From NCBI RefSeq assembly GCF_017355205.1, contig NZ_JADIJK010000037.1, positions 1-36,355 on the forward strand: a stretch of 36,355 bases of DNA, given 5' to 3'. The position numbers and the translations under genes are program-made. The notes beneath the pieces are model-generated. The model saw only the letters and a program-made list of their open reading frames with translations, did not search any database and had not been told where the DNA came from. This stretch comes from Bacillus sp. SD088. Its GTDB lineage: Bacteria > Bacillota > Bacilli > Bacillales > Bacillaceae_C. Below are positions 7,624-16,070 of this stretch, in pieces; the first letter of the stretch is position 1; the number at the start of each line of letters is the position of its first letter.

Positions 7624-9561
7624 TTAATTTTGTCCCGGTTGTGGCCCCATTGTTCTTTTTTGTATTATCTGCCATGCAGAAACGATGACTAATAAAGAAA
7701 TACCGATAATATCCGTTATGTGATCTGGGGCAATCATAAGCAAGCCGATCGCGATAAATAAAAACCGTTGTATAGCATTGGCTTTTCCTAAGAGCCATCC
7801 CTGTAATCCACCAGCTAAGGAAATGACCCCAATCGTCGCAGTTAACGCGGGAATAATGCTTGCTGTGTAGTTACTCCCTCCTAAGAGTAAGGCAGGCTGG
7901 TAGATAAAGAAAAACGGTAAAATAAAGCCCGTAATCCCTAATTTTACAGCAGTCATGGAAACTTGATTTTGATTCGTGTTCGCTATTCCTGCTGCAACGT
8001 AAGAAGCTAGGGCAACAGGAGGGGTAATATTAGATAAACAGGCATAGATTAACACAAACATATGGGCGGCAAGTGGAGTTATCCCCAAATCGATCAGAAC
8101 GGGAGTCCCTACTGTTGCGACAATGACATAGGCTGCAACGCCCGGTACGCCCATGCCTAAAATAATACTCATTAACATAACAAGAAAGGCCGCAATAAAG
8201 ATGCTCTCATTTGTATAATTCATAATACTATAGCCAAAATTCAACCCTAAACCTGTCAAAGAAACTGTCCCAATTATGACCCCGATAACAGCACATGCAA
8301 CGGCAACACCGATCGCTCCCTTTGCTCCTTCTGCGAGGGCAGCCAAAATATCCTTTAATCCCATTCGCGTTTCTTTACGAAACCAACTAGCAATAACACA
8401 GGCTATGATGGAAAATACTGCAGCATACAAAGGAGTATACCCCATAAAAAGAAGTGCCAATAGAACAATAAGAGGCAGGGAAAGATGACCTTGCTTTTTC
8501 AGCACTTCCCAAGCCTTAGGAATATTTTCTTTTGAGATTCCTTTTAGCCCTAATCTTTTTGCTTCGAAATGAACAACCATGATTAAAGCGAGATAATAAA
8601 GGAAAGCGGGGATGATCGCTGCAACCATTACAATCGTATACGATACCCCTAAATATTCCGCCATAACAAACCCTGCGGCCCCCATAATCGGTGGGGCAAA
8701 TTGTCCTCCAGTTGAGGCAACAGCTTCTACAGCAGCTGCAAACCGAGCTTTATAACCATTTTTCTTCATCAAGGGGATGGTTAAGGTCCCGGTTGTGGCT
8801 ACATTAGCAATCGCACTCCCATTAATCATTCCCATTAATGCACTGGCAATTACAGCGACTTTAGCAGGACCACCAGGTGATCGACCTGCAATCGTGAGTG
8901 ATAGATCATTAATAAATTGACTAAAGCCACTTCGACTTAAAAATGCTCCAAATAAAATAAACAAAAAGACAAATGTAGCTGAAACACCAACTGCAATCCC
9001 GAAGATGCCCTCACTTCCCCAGAATAGATAATCAATCATTCTTTTAACAGTAAATCCGTTATGCCCAAAAATCCCTGGAATAAAAGGACCTAAAAAATTA
9101 TATAGGAGGAAAATAAGAGCCAATATGGCAAGATTCCCCACTACTCGTCTAGCAGCTTCGAAAACGAGGATAATTCCAATTGCTCCAAATATGTAATCAG
9201 GTGTAAGCAGGAAGCCACCACGGAGAACAATCGTTTTATAATTTAATAATAGATAGCCAATCGAAATAATCGATAATAAAATGAAAATTATATCGATAAG
9301 GGCCGGATAGCGTATGTTTCGATTGCTCCTTTTTGAAATGGGATACAAAAGAAAGGTCATAATTAATAGGAATAATAAGTGCCAGCTCCTTAAGGTAATG
9401 GCATCAAAAATACCGGAACCAGCTGAGAAAATTTGAAACAACGACCAAACGATAGCAATTCCGGTTACGATTTTCGCCGTTTTTCCAATATACGCTCGAA
9501 CACGTGATTCACTATCTACCTTCTCAATTAAATCTTGTGAACTATCAGCTTGTTTTACCAC
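7624..9561 (-). CDS. TRAP transporter permease, fused DctQ-DctM (TAXI type)
   Basis: This large membrane protein uses an ion gradient to import the solute delivered by the TAXI binding protein encoded just downstream. The 645-residue product has a short charged N terminus, about four helices corresponding to the small DctQ subunit (to about residue 165), then the multi-helix DctM domain. DctM-type motifs are present: MGMINGSAIANVATTG, a VASTGGQFAPPIMGAAGFVM segment, and ILGMGVPGVAAYVIVA near residues 455-470. I prefer GTG at 9561, which has GGAGAG seven bases upstream; an upstream in-frame TTG at 9585 lacks a good site. A promoter with near-consensus boxes lies about 60 bases upstream. Confidence 0.9.
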   Translation of the reverse strand: MVKQADSSQDLIEKVDSESRVRAYIGKTAKIVTGIAIVWSLFQIFSAGSGIFDAITLRSWHLLFLLIMTFLLYPISKRSNRNIRYPALIDIIFILLSIISIGYLLLNYKTIVLRGGFLLTPDYIFGAIGIILVFEAARRVVGNLAILALIFLLYNFLGPFIPGIFGHNGFTVKRMIDYLFWGSEGIFGIAVGVSATFVFLFILFGAFLSRSGFSQFINDLSLTIAGRSPGGPAKVAVIASALMGMINGSAIANVATTGTLTIPLMKKNGYKARFAAAVEAVASTGGQFAPPIMGAAGFVMAEYLGVSYTIVMVAAIIPAFLYYLALIMVVHFEAKRLGLKGISKENIPKAWEVLKKQGHLSLPLIVLLALLFMGYTPLYAAVFSIIACVIASWFRKETRMGLKDILAALAEGAKGAIGVAVACAVIGVIIGTVSLTGLGLNFGYSIMNYTNESIFIAAFLVMLMSIILGMGVPGVAAYVIVATVGTPVLIDLGITPLAAHMFVLIYACLSNITPPVALASYVAAGIANTNQNQVSMTAVKLGITGFILPFFFIYQPALLLGGSNYTASIIPALTATIGVISLAGGLQGWLLGKANAIQRFLFIAIGLLMIAPDHITDIIGISLLVIVSAWQIIQKRTMGPQPGQN

Positions 9562-9618
9562 TAAAATTCTCTCCGATCTGACCAATAAAAGTTGAAATAT
9601 TAGAACATATAGAAAGGT

Positions 9619-9647
9619 ATAGTAATATAGGGAAATCTACCTGTCAA
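9619..9647 (-). promoter_or_regulatory. Sigma-A promoter of the TAXI-TRAP operon
   Basis: On the minus strand, a perfect -35 box TTGACA (9647-9642) and a -10 box TACTAT (9624-9619) are separated by 17 bp. They lie directly upstream of the fused permease gene. Confidence 0.8.
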
Positions 9648-9867
9648 TAGAGACCAGATAATTCAAATAATATAAGTTTGCTAGCATCTTCCCTATTTCG
9701 TTTTTTTCTATGTATTTTTAATATACTATCTATAATAGCATGATCCTTCATTGCAAAAAAGCATAAAAGCGATAAATTAAAATTTAGCTTGTTTCCACCT
9801 TTATTTAGGTAGAGCATTCCTATTTTTATTTAATCGAATCAATTTCATAAATTAAACCCTTAAAACC

Positions 9868-10067
9868 CTAAGACTTTTGTGAGGCACAAAAAGGCCATGG
9901 ATGCCACAAACTTTGAAGCCCGTGACCAAGCACTTCCAAAAGAAGAAAAGCCTAAAACGGAACTCAAAAAACGTGATCGCAAATCAAAGGAAGAACGGGA
10001 ACAATGGTTAATTGAAAAAGAAAATTGAAGATCAATTGGACGTTCCCCTAGCCGAACTTCGTGCTTA
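9868..10067 (+). pseudogene. Possible degenerate coding remnant
   Basis: An open stretch begins after an in-frame stop near 9858 and runs to a TGA at 10026-10028. It encodes a strongly charged, coiled-coil-like tail (for example EEKPKTELKKRDRKSKEER). Shifting the frame by one base near 10018 extends the reading with IEDQLDVPLAELRA to a TAG at 10065-10067. This suggests the 3' end of a decayed gene. No ribosome binding site or convincing start is visible, and I do not recognise a parent family. The rest of 9648-10379 holds no gene I can support. Confidence 0.3.
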
Positions 10068-10071
10068 GAAG

Positions 10072-10150
10072 CGAACGAGGAGGGCCCCCGGAAAGCGTCC
10101 GCCTGTAACGGAAATCAACGGTGTATAGGCTCTCACGTTGTGTTTACAGG
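10072..10150. repeat. Fragment of a Bacillaceae-type intergenic repeat
   Basis: The stretch containing CGGAAAGCGTCCGCCTG followed by AACGGAAATCAACGG is the recurring right half of GC-rich palindromic repeats that I know from many Bacillaceae genomes. No matching left half is seen here, so it looks like a remnant. CCTGTAA (10103-10109) can pair with TTACAGG (10144-10150). Confidence 0.5.
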
Positions 10151-10379
10151 CTTTATTTCAATTTATATTGAACAGAATAGTTTTTTACAAAAGGGATTAT
10201 GAAATTGATTCAATCATTTGATCGGGAATAAAATCAAAAAATGGAAAACTATATAAAAGAACGAGGAATTGCTTAGGTATGATAAAAGCTGTTTATTATA
10301 ATAAAGTTAATCAACAAAATATTGGAAAATAATAGTATAATAGAAATGGAGACAATAGGTTATTTATAGGAGTGATCAC

Positions 10380-11339
10380 ATGGACAAAGGCATCGTAGGA
10401 GTAGATATAGGAGGAACAAATACTGTTATTGGTCTATTTAATCAAGATTTAACATTATTGGAAAAGAAAACTTTACCTACTTTAAAACCGAATTTCCCTG
10501 CTAAAACGAATAACCCTAAAGAGTTTTTCGATGAGTTAGCAAAAGAAATAACAGTACTGATTGAAAAAAATAATTATCAAAACCAAGTTGAGTGCGTTGG
10601 GATTGGAGTGCCGGGTATTGTCAATCCTGAAAGCGGTATCGCTATCAATGCTGTAAATTTAGGCTATCAGGATGTACCATTTGCGGAAGAGATGAAAAGA
10701 AGATTATATGTACCGACCTTTATTGATAATGATGTACGCACTTATACGAGGGGAGAAGCAGCTGTCGGTGCAGGGGCGGGATTACAAAATGTCATATGTA
10801 TCACATTAGGAACGGGAATGGCTGCTGGGATTATGATAGATGGGAAAATGATACCTGGGGCAGATTACTTTGCAGGAGAAATTGGCCATGATCCAGTGCC
10901 TGGTAATCCGGCATTATGTAATTGTGGCAATATAGGGTGCTTAGAAACAATTGCTTCTGCAAGTGGCATCAGTCGATTAGCAAAGGAAGCGGTTCAATCA
11001 GGAAAAACAACCCTTTTAAACGACTTAGCGGGAGACATTAGTTCGAAGGATGTTTATGAAGCAAGTGTAAAAGGCGATCAAGTTGCAATCGAAGTTTTTA
11101 AGGAAGTCGCGACCACTTTAGGGTATAAATTATTATCAGCTACATACTTAGTAAATCCAGAAGTGATTATTATTGGGGGAGGAGCAGCAGCGGCCGGACA
11201 CTTTTTAACAGACCCAATCAAGCAGCTATTCAAAAAATATTATATAAATGAAAAACAGCCACTTATCGTGACAGGAGAACTTGGGGATTCCGCAGGCCTC
11301 ATAGGAGCTGCTTCACTCGCACTAGCCAAGCATGTATAA
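10380..11339 (+). CDS. ROK-family sugar kinase
   Basis: This is probably a cytoplasmic ATP-dependent hexose kinase that phosphorylates an incoming monosaccharide. The 319-residue product starts with the phosphate-binding motif VGVDIGGTNT (residues 7-16). It has the catalytic loop IDNDVRTYTRGEA, with the Asp of DND as likely base, and the segment TLGTGMAAGIMIDGKM. The ROK zinc-site signature is present as GEIGHDP, then CNCGNIGCLE. The C-terminal PEVIIIGGG adenine-binding segment is also there. The start is ATG with TAGGAGTGATCAC upstream, and a TATAAT at 10336-10341 could be its -10. Glucokinase is the commonest activity in this family, but fructokinase, allokinase and N-acetylhexosamine kinase share these motifs, so I give no symbol. 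It heads the sugar locus. Confidence 0.88.
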   Translation: MDKGIVGVDIGGTNTVIGLFNQDLTLLEKKTLPTLKPNFPAKTNNPKEFFDELAKEITVLIEKNNYQNQVECVGIGVPGIVNPESGIAINAVNLGYQDVPFAEEMKRRLYVPTFIDNDVRTYTRGEAAVGAGAGLQNVICITLGTGMAAGIMIDGKMIPGADYFAGEIGHDPVPGNPALCNCGNIGCLETIASASGISRLAKEAVQSGKTTLLNDLAGDISSKDVYEASVKGDQVAIEVFKEVATTLGYKLLSATYLVNPEVIIIGGGAAAAGHFLTDPIKQLFKKYYINEKQPLIVTGELGDSAGLIGAASLALAKHV

Positions 11340-11347
11340 AGTGAAAT

Positions 11348-11371
11348 AGTGGGGGAGGAAAGTCCCCCACT
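11348..11371 (+). terminator. Hairpin after the ROK kinase gene
   Basis: A perfect 9-bp GC-rich stem, AGTGGGGGA with TCCCCCACT, begins eight bases after the kinase stop. The downstream sequence is only partly T-rich, so this may be a weak or leaky terminator. Confidence 0.5.
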
Positions 11372-11412
11372 GATTGAAACTTTACTTTATTTGGGAGGAA
11401 GAATGAAAATAC

Positions 11413-11461
11413 TTGAATAATAAGCAATAGTCTACTAGAATATAATTATCGAAACGTTTCA
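11413..11461 (+). promoter_or_regulatory. Promoter with LacI-type operator before TIM-barrel gene
   Basis: The -35 box TTGAAT (11413-11418) and the -10 box TAGAAT (11436-11441) are 17 bp apart; a TATAAT overlaps at 11441-11446. The perfect 10-bp palindrome GAAACGTTTC (11451-11460) covers the expected transcription start, with the central CG typical of LacI/GalR-family operators. It differs from the CcpA cre consensus at two key positions, so a pathway-specific LacI-type repressor is the better reading. No pure LacI-family gene is in this window. Confidence 0.6.
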
Positions 11462-11484
11462 ATTGTAAAAAGAGGAGGATATTT

Positions 11485-12252
11485 ATGAAAAAAATACCTG
11501 TTGCTGTACAAATGTATTCTTTACGTGAAGAAAGTGCACAAGACTTTGCTGGAACTCTAAAGAAAGTGGCTGAGCTTGGTTATGATGGCGTTGAATTTGC
11601 AGGCTATGGAGGCTTACCTGTTCAAGAAGTACGAAAAATTTTAGACGAAGTCGGTTTGCAAGCTGCGTCCAGTCATGTACCAGCTACAGATTTAAAAAAT
11701 GACTTGGCAAAAGTGATTGAAGAACAGAAGGTTTTAGGGAGTAAATATATTGTATGCCCTTTCCTAATGCCGGATGAGAGAAATGAAGAAACCTACCAAT
11801 CCCTTCTAACATTTTTCAGTGAGGTTGGAGAGGAATGTAGAAAAGCAGGATTAACGTTCTGTTACCACAACCATGATTTTGAATTAGAAAAGCTTTCAGA
11901 TGGTAGAACTGTTTTAGAAACGATTTTCGATGATGTCCCATCTGAAAATATTCAAACCGAGCTAGATATTTATTGGCTGACTAAGGCTGGCGAGCAACCA
12001 GCTGAGTGGGTCAAACGTTATAAAGGACGGACTCCTTTAGTCCATTTAAAAGATATGACTGTAGATGAAGAGCAATTCTTTGCTGAGCTAGGCACTGGTG
12101 GAGTGGATCTAGAGAGTGTCCTCGCTTTAGGAGAAGAGGCAGATGTCGATTGGTGGGTAGTGGAGCAAGACCAATCTCGTAAAACACCTCTTGAAAGTAT
12201 TGAAATAAGTATTGAATATTTGAAGAATAAGCTCCCATACCTTAATAAATAA
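11485..12252 (+). CDS. Sugar phosphate isomerase/epimerase-like TIM-barrel protein
   Basis: This belongs to the xylose-isomerase-like (AP endonuclease 2) TIM-barrel superfamily, whose members isomerise, epimerise or dehydrate sugars and polyols using a divalent metal. The 255-residue product has the usual barrel-end motifs: VAVQMYSLREE at the N terminus, GYDGVEFAGYGG, FCYHNHDFEL (about residue 130-139), TELDIYWLTKAG, LVHLKDM and WWVVEQDQ. The Glu, His and Asp residues in those strands are the likely metal ligands. The start is ATG with AGAGGAGG upstream. It is driven by its own promoter and LacI-type operator, and followed by a palindromic repeat. The exact substrate is not readable; IolE/IolI-like and keto-sugar enzymes share the fold. 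Confidence 0.85.
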   Translation: MKKIPVAVQMYSLREESAQDFAGTLKKVAELGYDGVEFAGYGGLPVQEVRKILDEVGLQAASSHVPATDLKNDLAKVIEEQKVLGSKYIVCPFLMPDERNEETYQSLLTFFSEVGEECRKAGLTFCYHNHDFELEKLSDGRTVLETIFDDVPSENIQTELDIYWLTKAGEQPAEWVKRYKGRTPLVHLKDMTVDEEQFFAELGTGGVDLESVLALGEEADVDWWVVEQDQSRKTPLESIEISIEYLKNKLPYLNK

Positions 12253-12274
12253 TTGAATGTAAAAATTAAGCTCT

Positions 12275-12442
12275 AAAACCGAACAATGTATTACCTTAGC
12301 GGAGGAAATATACGTAGACTCCAGCGGGAGGAAAGGCATCGGTGAGATCCCGGAGTGCGTAGCACGAGGAAGCTCACCAGCCGCCCGCGGAAAGCAAAGT
12401 ATATTTCCGGAGCGGGGATATGCATTATACTAGTTCGGTTTT
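12275..12442. repeat. Large imperfect palindromic intergenic repeat, 168 bp
   Basis: The ends pair perfectly: AAAACCGAAC at 12275-12284 with GTTCGGTTTT at 12433-12442. A second perfect arm pair is GGAAATATAC (12304-12313) with GTATATTTCC (12399-12408). Inner arms GCGGG/CCCGC and GGTGAG/CTCACC extend the fold. The interior is GC-rich, with a CCCGGAGTGCGTAGCACGAGG-type core resembling repeats common in Bacillaceae intergenic regions. The right end followed by a T run could also terminate the upstream transcript. No coding sequence is seen in 12253-12567. Confidence 0.7.
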
Positions 12443-12567
12443 TTCTTTGGTGAAAACATTTTTGTCCCAGCCTCTTCTTTTTTTAAAAAGAATACAGGAA
12501 TTTCGGGAATTATGTCGAAAAGCTTAAGGTATGTGGATTCTATTTATTTAAAATGGAGGTTTTTGCA

Positions 12568-13407
12568 ATGATTAAGGGGTTAAGTAGCGCAGGACTAGGG
12601 CAAGTAGAAGGTATAGAGCAATTGATTGAGTTAGCTTCTAAGAATGGATTTGGAGCCATTGACACATCTGGTAAAGAATTATCTGATTGGGTAGAATCCA
12701 AAGGTCTAGCAGAAGCAAAAGACTTTTTAGATCAACAGCAAGTCAGTATTGGTTCCATTGGTTTACCTGTAGAATGGAGAGGGACAGATGAGCAATTTAA
12801 GGAAGGGCTGCCAAAATTATTGGCCGACGCTAAAATAGCAGCAGAATTCGGCTGTCAAAGTTGCTGCACCTTTGTATTGCCAGCAACAGACGAAAAGCCA
12901 GCCCATTTTATGCTGCAAGCCACGAAAAGATTACGATTATGTGCGCAAATATTAAAGGAATATGATATAAAACTGGGGTTAGAATTTGTTGGTCCTCATC
13001 ATCTTAGAACAGCTTGGAAATATCCTTTTGTCTGGACAATGCAAGAAACGCTAGATTGGATTGATGTGATCGGCGAACCGAATGTGGGACTATTATTAGA
13101 TAGCTATCATTGGTATACAACTAGTGGAACAATAGAAGATCTATTAGCTTTGGATCCTTCACAGATTGCCCATGTCCATATTAATGATGCTAAGGATGTA
13201 CCAGTAGAAGAAGCTTTAGATAATGATCGACTTTATCCAGGTGAAGGAGTCATTGATTTAAGCGTATTCCTAAAGGCATTGTCCCAGATCGGTTATAAAG
13301 GTAGTGTTGCCCAGGAAATTTTATCTCCTGAACCGCCAAGTGAGACACCAGACGCTTTAGCCAAGAAATCGGGGGAAGCATTTCATGAGGTTTTTAAAGG
13401 CATATAA
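12568..13407 (+). CDS. Second sugar isomerase/epimerase-like TIM-barrel protein
   Basis: This is another xylose-isomerase-like TIM-barrel protein, 279 residues, distantly related to the preceding one. The metal-ligand strands can be seen in order: LGLEFVGPHH (Glu), VGLLLDSYHWYT (Asp and His), IAHVHINDAKD (His) and SVAQEILSP (Glu). The PGEGVIDL segment before the last strands is also typical of this family. I chose ATG at 12568 because TGGAGGT at 12554-12560 is correctly spaced before it; an earlier in-frame ATG at 12553 overlaps that site. A strong terminator follows, so it is probably the last gene of a unit. It may catalyse epimerisation or isomerisation of a keto-sugar or sugar acid, but the substrate is unknown. 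Confidence 0.85.
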   Translation: MIKGLSSAGLGQVEGIEQLIELASKNGFGAIDTSGKELSDWVESKGLAEAKDFLDQQQVSIGSIGLPVEWRGTDEQFKEGLPKLLADAKIAAEFGCQSCCTFVLPATDEKPAHFMLQATKRLRLCAQILKEYDIKLGLEFVGPHHLRTAWKYPFVWTMQETLDWIDVIGEPNVGLLLDSYHWYTTSGTIEDLLALDPSQIAHVHINDAKDVPVEEALDNDRLYPGEGVIDLSVFLKALSQIGYKGSVAQEILSPEPPSETPDALAKKSGEAFHEVFKGI

Positions 13408-13433
13408 AGTAAAAGTAAACAGTTAAAAACGGG

Positions 13434-13470
13434 AAAGATACATGGTGATCATGTCATGTATCTTTTTTTA
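13434..13470 (+). terminator. Terminator after the second TIM-barrel gene
   Basis: A perfect 11-bp stem, AAAGATACATG (13434-13444) with CATGTATCTTT (13455-13465), continues into a run of T. It cleanly separates the TIM-barrel gene from the regulator gene. Confidence 0.9.
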
Positions 13471-13499
13471 TATTGCTAGTATTTATAGGGGGAGAGCTA

Positions 13500-15833
13500 A
13501 TGAAAAAGCAGTATAATCGCAAAAGTGTTTTCGTGACATTATTAGTGTCCTTTCTTCTCGTTCTATTATTTCCTATTCTCGTTCAGAGTCTGTTTTATAA
13601 AAAAATGGAAACGAATTTAAAAGATAATACAAACCAATCGAATTTAGCATTGCTTAAACAGGCAAGTGATGTACTTGATCATGAACTTCAGCAAGTAACA
13701 TCACTTTCTGCCCAAATATCCTTTCATCCGAAGCTTAGTTATATTTTACGTCAGCACGCAGACGAGGACGAATACAAAATAAGTGACTATTATTCTTTTA
13801 TGAAAGATATGCAGCGATATCCTCTGTCCAACACATTTATCTATGATTACTTCCTTTATATACCAGAAAGGGATATTTTACTTAGCCCAACCATCAAAAC
13901 CAATTCATCTACCTTTTTTAACAATATCTACAATGATCAGCAATTGGATTATACAGAATGGAAAAACAGGATTACACAAGTTAAAAATTCACCGAAATAT
14001 TTTCCAGTTAATACATTATTAGAAGGTGTATCGTCATCACCAATAAAAATGATTAGCTATGTACAACCCCTGCCGCCTGGTCAAGTGAAAGAACCGAAAG
14101 CATATTTATCGATCATGATAAATGAACAGAAAATTCAAAATGTATTACAGACTCTTGAATGGGCTAATCAAGGAAGTATATTTATTTTAGATGAACACAA
14201 TAATGTGATGACAACAACTGCAAAAAATAATAAAAAGCTCACACAGCTAAATCTAAATTTTGATAAAAGTGAAGGTACATTACAGTATCAGTATAACAAT
14301 CAGGATATGATGGTGGCTTATATTGTTTCTAATGAAACAAATTGGAAGTATGTGTCTATTATCCCGAAAAATATTGTCATGAAAGAAGTAAATACAGTGA
14401 AAACCTTAGCGGTTATTTTATTGTTAATCTGTTTGGTGGGTGGTTTTGTTGCTTGTTATTCATTAGCTCGTCATCATTATATTCCAGTAAGAAATTTAGT
14501 AGAATCGATTATAAAAAATGTAAATAGAAAAGATGAAGTAAAAATAAATGAATATCATCTTATACAAGAAAGTCTAAATTTTTCATGGGATACAGAAAAA
14601 AGATTAAGAGATTCTTTGGCTACGCAAACCCCAAAAGTACGGGAAAATTTCTTTGTTCGATTACTAAACGGGTTTGTCGATTCAGCAACGGTTAATCAAG
14701 AGTCATTAGATTTTATGGAAATATCCTTTTTGAGTGATGAATTTTTAGTCATGCTCGTTGATATTGAGGAAAGTTATTCGATGGATGATAAAATCACGGA
14801 AAAGGATTGGGCGATCACAAGATTTATGATTAGTAATATAGGCCATGAGTTAGTGAATGAGAATCATCATGCATTTATTGTCGAATTAGGACAGAAGAGA
14901 CTCGCAATAATTTTAAATATTATAAAAAAGGATCAAATTTATTCTCTATCTACAGTCACACAGCATCTAAAGACGATTTTGAAAGATCAATTTGGAATCG
15001 TCATATCAGTCGGCATTGGAACTTCTTATCCAGGCTTGAATCAGGTTGTAAATTCTTATCGAGAAGCTGTTCAAGCTTTAAATTATCGGATGATTAAAGG
15101 AAATAATCGCATTATCTCTTTTAATGAAACAAATGAAAATGCACAAGATTATTATTATCCTGCTGAAATTGAACTGCAGTTAATGAATTGTATTAAAATC
15201 GCTGATTACGGGCAGGTAGAAAGAATTCTTGATAATGTGTTTAAAGAGAATTTCCTCAATAGGCGAATTTCCATGTCTATGGGCAAATGTTTGTTTTTTA
15301 ATATGATGAGTACTCACGTGAAAATTCTCAACGATATGAAAATCAATCACCGAAATGTATTTAGTGAAGAACAAGATCCTGTTCAAGAATTACTTGCCTG
15401 CGAGACGGTCGAGGAAATTCATCAAAAGATTAAAATGATTTACAAAAAACTTTGTGAAGAAATGAAAGAGAAGCGATCTGATCATAGTGAAAGCTTGCTA
15501 CGAATGATTATTGACTATATACATCATCATTACACGGACCCAATGATTAGTTTGACGACGATTGCAGAGGAGATGAATATAACCCCACAATACCTTTCTT
15601 CCTTTTTTAAAAAACAGCAAGGGGAGAATTTAACCGAGTTTATTGCCAAGATTCGCATTAAAGCTGCTAAAAAATATCTCGAAGAGACCACTTTAACAAT
15701 TTCACAAATTGCAAAGCAAATCGGCTATGCAAATGATATTGGATTAATTAGGATATTTAAAAAGCAAGAGGGCATTACTCCAGGGAAATATCGCGCCAAC
15801 TTAAAGAAAGCTCAAAACGAAAATGAAGAATAA
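13500..15833 (+). CDS. Membrane-bound AraC-family sensor-regulator (YesN/YtdP-like)
   Basis: This is a one-component transmembrane regulator that probably senses an outside sugar or a ligand-loaded binding protein and activates the importer next to it. The 777-residue product has a first helix near residues 9-31, an extracellular domain of about 265 residues, and a second helix near residues 300-320 (AVILLLICLVGGFVACYSL). A cytoplasmic middle region includes a GGDEF-like fold segment (IVISVGIGTSYPGLNQVVNSY). The last 100 residues hold the double AraC helix-turn-helix (ISLTTIAEEMNITPQYLSSF, then ISQIAKQIGYANDIGLIRIF). I chose ATG at 13500, preceded by GGGGGAGAG; an upstream frame start at 13473 has no site. 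Related B. subtilis proteins lie beside LplA-type importers, as here. Confidence 0.9.
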   Translation: MKKQYNRKSVFVTLLVSFLLVLLFPILVQSLFYKKMETNLKDNTNQSNLALLKQASDVLDHELQQVTSLSAQISFHPKLSYILRQHADEDEYKISDYYSFMKDMQRYPLSNTFIYDYFLYIPERDILLSPTIKTNSSTFFNNIYNDQQLDYTEWKNRITQVKNSPKYFPVNTLLEGVSSSPIKMISYVQPLPPGQVKEPKAYLSIMINEQKIQNVLQTLEWANQGSIFILDEHNNVMTTTAKNNKKLTQLNLNFDKSEGTLQYQYNNQDMMVAYIVSNETNWKYVSIIPKNIVMKEVNTVKTLAVILLLICLVGGFVACYSLARHHYIPVRNLVESIIKNVNRKDEVKINEYHLIQESLNFSWDTEKRLRDSLATQTPKVRENFFVRLLNGFVDSATVNQESLDFMEISFLSDEFLVMLVDIEESYSMDDKITEKDWAITRFMISNIGHELVNENHHAFIVELGQKRLAIILNIIKKDQIYSLSTVTQHLKTILKDQFGIVISVGIGTSYPGLNQVVNSYREAVQALNYRMIKGNNRIISFNETNENAQDYYYPAEIELQLMNCIKIADYGQVERILDNVFKENFLNRRISMSMGKCLFFNMMSTHVKILNDMKINHRNVFSEEQDPVQELLACETVEEIHQKIKMIYKKLCEEMKEKRSDHSESLLRMIIDYIHHHYTDPMISLTTIAEEMNITPQYLSSFFKKQQGENLTEFIAKIRIKAAKKYLEETTLTISQIAKQIGYANDIGLIRIFKKQEGITPGKYRANLKKAQNENEE

Positions 15834-15897
15834 ATATCTTGTCTTTTCCACAATGGATTCAAGAATGATAAGGAAATACAAGCTTTATCAGAATATA

Positions 15898-15947
15898 TGA
15901 TAGTCAATCTTAAATATTGATAGTCTCTATTCTTAAGTTTGTATAGT
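15898..15947 (+). promoter_or_regulatory. Direct-repeat operator and promoter of the LplABC-type importer
   Basis: TGATAGTC occurs twice, at 15898-15905 and 15918-15925. The centres are 20 bp apart, two helical turns. The second copy overlaps a -35-like TTGATA (15917-15922), with TATAGT at 15942-15947 as a possible -10 at a long 19-bp spacing. Direct half-sites next to a weak -35 are the usual arrangement for AraC-family activators, and such a regulator is encoded immediately upstream. Confidence 0.5.
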
Positions 15948-16070
15948 GAATCTTATATTTTCGTGATTAACAAACATGAGCGGGTATGGAAATATGGGAA
16001 ATAAGCTAAATGAAGGGAGGAAAGGAGCTTCTTTTTTGAATTGAATATTATTTCGGGAGGTCAATAGTAG

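Noticed and set aside
11450-11461. Reading the GAAACGTTTC palindrome as a CcpA cre site
   Set aside because: It mismatches the cre consensus at the G of the left half and the C of the right half. A LacI-type operator fits better.
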